From Candidatus Aerophobota bacterium (lineage in GTDB: Bacteria > Aerophobota > Aerophobia > Aerophobales > B3-G15), in the NCBI GenBank assembly GCA_003648845.1, contig QMQA01000022.1:1-9783 (forward strand): a stretch of DNA of 9,783 bases. Reading direction: 5' to 3'. A program made the position numbers and the translations under genes. Under the pieces are notes generated by a model, which saw only the letters and a program-made list of their open reading frames with translations, made no database searches and was not told the DNA's origin. Shown one piece after another: positions 6,494-9,783 of the stretch (its first letter is position 1; each line of letters starts with the position of its first letter).

Positions 6494-7282
6494 CTATCTG
6501 CGCAGGTTATTGGCTATCCTGAGCATCTCATCGGTAGTCTGGATAGCCTTGGAGTTAATCTCATAGGCTCTTTGAGCTATTATCATGTTTGCCATCTCCT
6601 CCACTACCTGAACGTTAGACATCTCCAAAAATCCCTGGGAGACAATTCCAAATCCCTCAAGTCCGGGTGTCCCTGTAATCGCCTCACCTGAGGCATCCGT
6701 AGGTTTATAGAGATTATACCCCATACTTTGCAACCCGGCAGGGTTTATAAACTTGGCCAGAGTAATCTGTCCCACCTCCTGAGGGGTGGTATCTCCTGGA
6801 AGGAGAATAGATACTGTCCCATCGTGGGAAATGGAAATATTGGTGGCCTCAGGAGGAATAATTATTTCTGGTTCAAGGGGAAGACCATTGGCAGTTACCA
6901 TTCTGCCATCTTTGTCCAGTTTAAAGGCACCATCCCGGGTATAAGCTACACTTCCGTCTGGCTGAAGCACCTGGAAAAATCCATCTCCTTCAATAACAAG
7001 GTCAAGTGGATTTTGCGTCTCGGTTATCTCTCCCTGGGTAAATAGCTTTCCAATACCTACAGGCTGAACTCCATGACCGATCTGGATACCTACGGGAAGC
7101 TGCCCTCCACCAGGAGCTTTTCCTCCGGCAATATTTATGGTCTGGTAAAGCAGGTCCTGGAACTCAACCCGGCTTTTCTTGAATCCCGTGGTGTTTACGT
7201 TAGCTAAGTTATTAGCTATGGTGTCGATAAATAGCTGCTGTGCTTTCATGCCCGCTGCTGCTGTCCATAAGGCTCTTAACAT
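6494..7282 (-). CDS. flgG: Flagellar distal rod protein FlgG
   Basis: FlgG builds the distal rod that passes through the P and L rings; it is exported by the flagellar apparatus without a cleaved signal. At 262 residues it is the usual size. The N-terminal rod/hook helix begins [16 protein letters not shown] and contains [13 protein letters not shown] at 24-36. Residues 44-70 hold the FlgG-type insert ([13 protein letters not shown] at 53-65) that helps distinguish rod from hook proteins. The middle domain has GDGFFQV (99-105) and YTRDGAF (114-120). The C-terminal helix has [13 protein letters not shown] and [12 protein letters not shown], ending in a typical NNLRR tail. The ATG at 7282 is preceded by AAGGAGG at good spacing. 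It follows flgF after 18 bases and precedes flgA by eight. Confidence 0.97.
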   Translation of the reverse strand: MLRALWTAAAGMKAQQLFIDTIANNLANVNTTGFKKSRVEFQDLLYQTINIAGGKAPGGGQLPVGIQIGHGVQPVGIGKLFTQGEITETQNPLDLVIEGDGFFQVLQPDGSVAYTRDGAFKLDKDGRMVTANGLPLEPEIIIPPEATNISISHDGTVSILLPGDTTPQEVGQITLAKFINPAGLQSMGYNLYKPTDASGEAITGTPGLEGFGIVSQGFLEMSNVQVVEEMANMIIAQRAYEINSKAIQTTDEMLRIANNLRR

Positions 7283-7300
7283 CTCTTTCCTCCTTAACTT

Positions 7301-8032
7301 TTATTGTAGTTCGCTGCAAATTTTTCCCAGGGTAGCATCCTGGAGCTGAATTGCTTTCTGAGCAGCCTCATAGAGACGAAAATTAGCTATAAGGTCTACC
7401 ATCTCCTGAACAATGTCCACATTGGACAGTTCAAGATATCCCTGTTTAATCAAGTAATTACCCTTTACACCTCTCATAGAAGTTTTTGCTCCCAGCTTAA
7501 AAAGATTCTCTCCCACCTTGTAAAGAGAAAAAGGAGTAGCAGGGAAAACTTCTACCCTTATCCTATCAATTACCTTTTCCCCCACTATCACTTCTCCCTC
7601 AGGACTGACCTTAAATTGTGAAGTTTCCCTCAAAGAGGGAATGGTTAAAGGTCCCCTGGTACCGAGAAGAAAATAACCCTGGGGAGTAGTTAATCTGCCT
7701 TTATTATCCAGGGTGAAACTGCCTGCCCGGGTATAGGCAATCCCCTGAGGGGTAAGAAGGGCAAAAAAACCTTCTCCTCTAATGGCAAGATCCAGTCTCC
7801 TCCCTGTGGATTCGATTTCTCCCTGGCTGAAATCAACAAAAGTGCCCTCCACTTCCGAAATACTCTCTCTTCTCTCCAGCTTTTTCTGCAGAATTGTAGA
7901 AAAACTCCTGTAAACAGGGATGTCTTTTTTAAACCCGGGTGTGGCTACATTTGCTATATTATTAATGATTATCTGTTGTGCCTGAATCACGCTCACCATC
8001 CCTGAAGCTGCACTGAACAGTCCTTCAAGCAT
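7301..8032 (-). CDS. flgF: Flagellar proximal rod protein FlgF (FlgG paralogue)
   Basis: FlgF is a rod component just proximal to FlgG, exported by the flagellar system. The 243-residue product fits the family (about 250). It has the N-terminal MLEGLFSAASGM helix and NNIANVATPGFKKD at 24-37. The mid-domain carries RGEGFFALL (85-93) and YTRAGSFTLD (100-109). The C-terminal helix contains SNVDIVQEMVDLIANFRLYE, ending KAIQLQD and a short tail. It is shorter than FlgG and lacks the Gly/Pro-rich insert after the first helix, and its position before flgG supports FlgF rather than a second FlgG. The ATG at 8032 has GGAGGA only four bases upstream, slightly close. It is the first gene of the structural run, after a 170-base gap, so a promoter for the ring and rod genes is expected there. 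Confidence 0.93.
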   Translation of the reverse strand: MLEGLFSAASGMVSVIQAQQIIINNIANVATPGFKKDIPVYRSFSTILQKKLERRESISEVEGTFVDFSQGEIESTGRRLDLAIRGEGFFALLTPQGIAYTRAGSFTLDNKGRLTTPQGYFLLGTRGPLTIPSLRETSQFKVSPEGEVIVGEKVIDRIRVEVFPATPFSLYKVGENLFKLGAKTSMRGVKGNYLIKQGYLELSNVDIVQEMVDLIANFRLYEAAQKAIQLQDATLGKICSELQ

Positions 8033-8074
8033 GGCTTCCTCCGGGAAGAAAATTTTGTTTTCAACCTGAAATGG

Positions 8075-8090
8075 TGCAAAATTTATGCAG
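8075..8090 (-). promoter_or_regulatory. Weak sigma-54-like promoter candidate before flgF
   Basis: On the minus strand CTGCATA-N4-TTGCA aligns to the sigma-54 consensus TGGCACG-N4-TTGCW with correct spacing. The -12 part is perfect, but the highly conserved GG of the -24 part is TG. It lies about 43 bases before the flgF ATG, leaving room for a short leader. Sigma-54 drives rod, ring and hook genes in many diderm bacteria, so the context is right, but a single match in an AT-rich region may be chance. The same bases form a near-palindrome, TGCA-N7-TGCA (8075-8089). Confidence 0.25.
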
Positions 8091-8170
8091 TCGGTTTCTT
8101 GCAGCTAAAATTTTCACTTTTTATTTAAAAGGAAGGTAAAAAGATGTTTTCTGCAGGCAGGCTTCAGGAA

Positions 8171-8199
8171 AAATTTTCAGGGTGGGGATAGGAAAATTT
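8171..8199 (-). terminator. Possible weak terminator after flgM
   Basis: AAATTTTC (8199-8192) and GAAAATTT (8178-8171) form an 8-bp inverted repeat with a 13-base C-rich loop, starting four bases after the flgM stop. The 3' arm continues into two more Ts, giving a run of five. The stem is almost all A-T, so it would be a weak terminator. It may separate the regulatory operon from flgF, or simply be part of the repeated AAAATTTT tracts. Confidence 0.3.
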
Positions 8200-8202
8200 G
8201 GA

Positions 8203-8499
8203 TCAGAGAATCTCCTCTATTATTTTTCTCAAAGTTTCCTCCAGCACTTGTTTAGAATCATATTCTCTGCTGGCTAATTTTTTCTCCACCTCCCTTATCT
8301 TATCCTTCCTGATATCGGGCATCCTCTTAATTATTTCTACGTATTCGGAGATTTTTTTTGCCTCGGTGGAAAGGTCTACCTCATCTTTTAGCCCTTCTCT
8401 GGACAATTTTGAAAGATGCTTTTTAATTTTGTCCCTGGTTATCTCTTTAATTTCAGGATGGGCAGAAGATGGCATCTCTCCTACTTTTTTCGGCTCCAT
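8203..8499 (-). CDS. flgM: Anti-sigma-28 factor FlgM
   Basis: FlgM binds sigma-28 and keeps flagellin-class genes silent until the hook-basal body is complete, when FlgM is exported through it. The 98-residue product matches the usual size (about 97). The first 30 residues are charged and probably disordered. The sigma-binding C-terminal half carries family landmarks: VDLSTEAKKI at 41-50, MPDIRKDKI at 60-68 and the SREY turn at 77-80, followed by helix VLEETLRKIIEEIL. The ATG at 8499 has GGGAG six bases upstream. It follows the CheY-like gene after 12 bases, so both are probably on one transcript, itself likely under a sigma-28-like promoter upstream; that would give FlgM feedback on its own synthesis. 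The call rests on clear motifs plus flagellar context. Its placement behind chemotaxis-type regulators, away from flgA and flgN, is unlike the enteric order. Confidence 0.93.
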   Translation of the reverse strand: MEPKKVGEMPSSAHPEIKEITRDKIKKHLSKLSREGLKDEVDLSTEAKKISEYVEIIKRMPDIRKDKIREVEKKLASREYDSKQVLEETLRKIIEEIL

Positions 8500-8511
8500 T
8501 CTTATCTCCCT

Positions 8512-8880
8512 TTATTTTTTTATCTCTTCAATTTTTTTCTTCAAATCGTCCTTGGAAAAAGGTTTGGTGATATAACTTACGGCTCCTGCCTCAAGTGCTG
8601 CCATAACCTCTTCCTGAGTATTTACGGTTGTTAGCATAACAACCGGGATTTCTTTACCTTTCTCCTTCAGGGCATGCAAGAATTGCAAGCCATTCATCTC
8701 AGGCATGTTCCAGTCACAAAAAACAAGGTCTATCTCCTCCTCATCCAGTTTCTTTAATCCCTCTGCTCCATTAGCTGCCTCCACTATTTTACTGAAACCA
8801 AGCTGAGTTAAATGATGACGGGTAATTTTACGCATAGTTGCAGAATCATCCACAACCATAATGGTAATTTCACTACTCAT
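8512..8880 (-). CDS. cheY: CheY-like single-domain response regulator
   Basis: This is a stand-alone receiver domain, most likely the chemotaxis regulator that binds the flagellar switch when phosphorylated by CheA. From the ATG at 8880 it is 122 residues, the CheY size. Key residues are present: acidic pair D11-D12, phospho-acceptor D56 (in DWNMPEMNG), switch T84, aromatic Y103 and K106 in ITKPF. No output domain follows. Its start touches the stop of the upstream gene (TGATG), and AGGAGG lies ten bases upstream, so translation is probably coupled. A TTG at 8883 is in frame three bases earlier with better RBS spacing (seven bases) and cannot be excluded. The DWNMP and AVSYITKPF style is that of chemotaxis CheY rather than sporulation or transcription regulators. 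Single REC proteins are hard to assign, so another signalling target remains possible. Confidence 0.85.
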   Translation of the reverse strand: MSSEITIMVVDDSATMRKITRHHLTQLGFSKIVEAANGAEGLKKLDEEEIDLVFCDWNMPEMNGLQFLHALKEKGKEIPVVMLTTVNTQEEVMAALEAGAVSYITKPFSKDDLKKKIEEIKK

Positions 8881-9677
8881 CAAGTAGTAGCCTCCTCCGA
8901 CCCTTTCAGAATTTCTCTTACACTTTTTCTGAGTTCATCAAGCTGAAAGGGCTTGCTCAAATATTTTTTTACTCCCAGATTCTGAATTTTTTGCTTCCCC
9001 TCTTTTTCACTTACACTGCTTATTACTATTACGGGAATATTCTGACCAGATTCTTTTAAAGTTTGAAGAAACTCCACCCCATCCATCTGAGGCAGATTTA
9101 GCTCGGTAATAATGAGGTCTGGACTTTTAAATTCCACTGCCTCAAGAGCCTCAATTCCGTTGGAAGCAGTTATTACATTCCAGTTTCCGGAACTTAACGT
9201 CCCCTCGTAGAACTTTTGCACTCTTGGTTCGCTATCCACACAGAGAATTAACTTTCTTCTCTTAAACTCCTGATACCGGCCTTCAAGTACATCTTCAACT
9301 ATTTTTCTGAACTCCTTTCTCTTCAGCGGTTTACCCAGAAAGCTGACCACCCCCAGCATTTCTGCCTCTTTTCTTATCTCTTCGCGAGGGTAAGCAGTAA
9401 CCATTACCACAGGGAGTTCCTTTAACTGAACCACAGATTCCATATCTTTGGTTAGCTTTCTGATTTTTCTTAAAACTTCCAGACCATTTACATCTGGAAG
9501 CTCTACATCGAGAATTAAAAGGTCCACATCTTTTCTCATCACCGTGTCAATAGCCTGTTTTCCTCTTTCTACGAATATTAGCTCATAATCTTTAGAAGTC
9601 AAGGTTTGTTTGATAAATAGTTGAAATAGTTTAACATCATCAGCAACCAGTATGGTTTTTTTCTCTTTCTTATTCAT
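8880..9677 (-). CDS. Tandem-receiver response regulator (REC-REC, no output domain)
   Basis: The 265-residue protein is two receiver domains joined by a short basic linker (about 133-142) and nothing else. REC1 (about 7-132) looks competent: D13-D14, phospho-acceptor D57, T94 and K116 in LGKPL, with an extended loop between helix 3 and strand 4 (72-88). REC2 (about 142-260) keeps D148, switch S220 and K242 in LSKPF, but the second acidic residue is S149 and the phospho-acceptor is Glu (E192, in TELNLPQMDG; codon GAG). REC2 is therefore probably not phosphorylated and may mimic a locked state or serve in dimerisation. FrzZ of Myxococcus is a known REC-REC protein, and PleD has a degenerate second REC, but this one has no GGDEF. 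The ATG at 9677 has no clear Shine-Dalgarno. Its stop overlaps the cheY start by one base. The partner kinase is not in the window. Confidence 0.88.
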   Translation of the reverse strand: MNKKEKKTILVADDVKLFQLFIKQTLTSKDYELIFVERGKQAIDTVMRKDVDLLILDVELPDVNGLEVLRKIRKLTKDMESVVQLKELPVVMVTAYPREEIRKEAEMLGVVSFLGKPLKRKEFRKIVEDVLEGRYQEFKRRKLILCVDSEPRVQKFYEGTLSSGNWNVITASNGIEALEAVEFKSPDLIITELNLPQMDGVEFLQTLKESGQNIPVIVISSVSEKEGKQKIQNLGVKKYLSKPFQLDELRKSVREILKGSEEATT

Positions 9678-9716
9678 GAAAAGTAAATTATTTGCAAAAG
9701 ATTTGGCTTATCTTTA

Positions 9717-9744
9717 TTATCGGCAAATATTAACCCCATCTTTA
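9717..9744 (-). promoter_or_regulatory. Sigma-28-like promoter before the REC-REC/cheY/flgM operon
   Basis: On the minus strand GCCGATAA (9724-9717) is a perfect sigma-28 -10 box. TAAAGATG (9744-9737) matches six of eight bases of the -35 box, including the core TAAAG. The spacer is 12 bases instead of 11. Transcription would start near 9709, about 30 bases before the ATG at 9677. The rest of 9678-9783 holds no gene I can recognise, only A/T runs at the window end. Confidence 0.65.
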
Positions 9745-9783
9745 ATCGATGCAAAGGTAAAAAAAAGAGAGGGTTTAAAAAAT

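Larger units (their letters stand above)
8033..8202 (-). other. Intergenic region between flgM and flgF with AAAATTTT tracts
   Basis: This is one of the two longest gaps in the window. It is AT-rich and repeats the self-complementary tract AAAATTTT or a close form at 8049-8056, 8078-8084, 8107-8114, 8170-8177 and 8193-8199. Such A-tracts bend DNA and could bind a regulator or nucleoid protein. I see no convincing sigma-70 or sigma-28 promoter for flgF here, only a weak sigma-54-like match. No stable RNA gene is visible. Its position before the ten-gene run makes a regulatory role likely. Confidence 0.5.

Noticed and set aside
6728..7045. Plus-strand frame of 105 codons opposite flgG
   Set aside because: It lies wholly within the strongly conserved FlgG coding sequence on the other strand and resembles no family I recognise.
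8088..8120. Sigma-28-like match before flgF (ACCGACTG with an A-rich region upstream)
   Set aside because: Only part of the -10 box matches and there is no TAAA at the required distance.
8144..8191. Plus-strand frame of 15 codons preceded by GGAAGG
   Set aside because: Spacing to the ATG is plausible, but the peptide is very short, no promoter is visible, and it overlaps the inverted repeat after flgM.
8198..8634. Plus-strand frames rich in Phe, Leu and Ser opposite flgM and cheY
   Set aside because: These are antisense shadows of the Lys/Glu-rich FlgM and CheY codons; the minus-strand proteins have clear family motifs.

Overview
This window is almost entirely one strand of a flagellar gene cluster from a Gram-negative (diderm) bacterium. 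All thirteen recognised genes lie on the minus strand, so the transcription order runs from high to low coordinates: a tandem-receiver response regulator, a CheY-like regulator, flgM, then flgF-flgG-flgA-flgH-flgI-flgJ-flgN-flgK-flgL, and finally the 5' part of a flagellin gene cut by the window edge. Genes for the L-ring (FlgH) and P-ring (FlgI) imply an outer membrane and a peptidoglycan layer. The arrangement differs from the enteric one, where flgA, flgM and flgN sit in a separate divergent group. It resembles the compact rod/ring/junction clusters of Deltaproteobacteria-like, Nitrospirae-like, Aquificota-like and other deep diderm lineages. I cannot name the organism. Base composition looks moderately AT-rich by eye.

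Layout. 9678-9783 is an upstream intergenic stretch with a sigma-28-like promoter. 8203-9677 is a regulatory block: a REC-REC protein, a CheY-like single REC and the anti-sigma-28 factor FlgM, joined by an overlap or a 12-base gap. 8033-8202 is a 170-base AT-rich gap with repeated AAAATTTT tracts, a possible weak terminator after flgM and a weak sigma-54-like match. 835-8032 is a tightly packed structural run: distal rod (FlgF, FlgG), P-ring chaperone (FlgA), L-ring (FlgH), P-ring (FlgI), rod-binding protein (FlgJ), junction-protein chaperone (FlgN) and the two hook-filament junction proteins (FlgK, FlgL). Gaps here are mostly 1-24 bases, with one 17-base overlap. 660-834 is the flagellin promoter and leader, and 1-659 is the flagellin N-terminus.

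How the genes work together. The structural genes cover the late part of basal-body assembly: the rod crosses the periplasm, the P and L rings form bushings around it, then FlgK and FlgL cap the hook and flagellin polymerises on them. FlgM holds sigma-28 inactive until the hook is complete. The flagellin promoter is a perfect match to the sigma-28 consensus, and a second, looser sigma-28-like site precedes the operon containing flgM. Together these suggest that the checkpoint regulator and late genes share one switch.

The gene content is conventional. The less ordinary signals are regulatory. The second receiver of the tandem protein has Glu in place of the phospho-accepting Asp. The flagellin leader carries a perfect Shine-Dalgarno sequence with no start codon behind it, plus a GGA-rich hairpin. 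A hairpin at the flgL stop codon runs into the flagellin -35 box. FlgH appears to lack a lipobox. I saw no tRNA, rRNA, CRISPR array, insertion sequence or attachment site, and no gene-free stretch longer than 300 bases.
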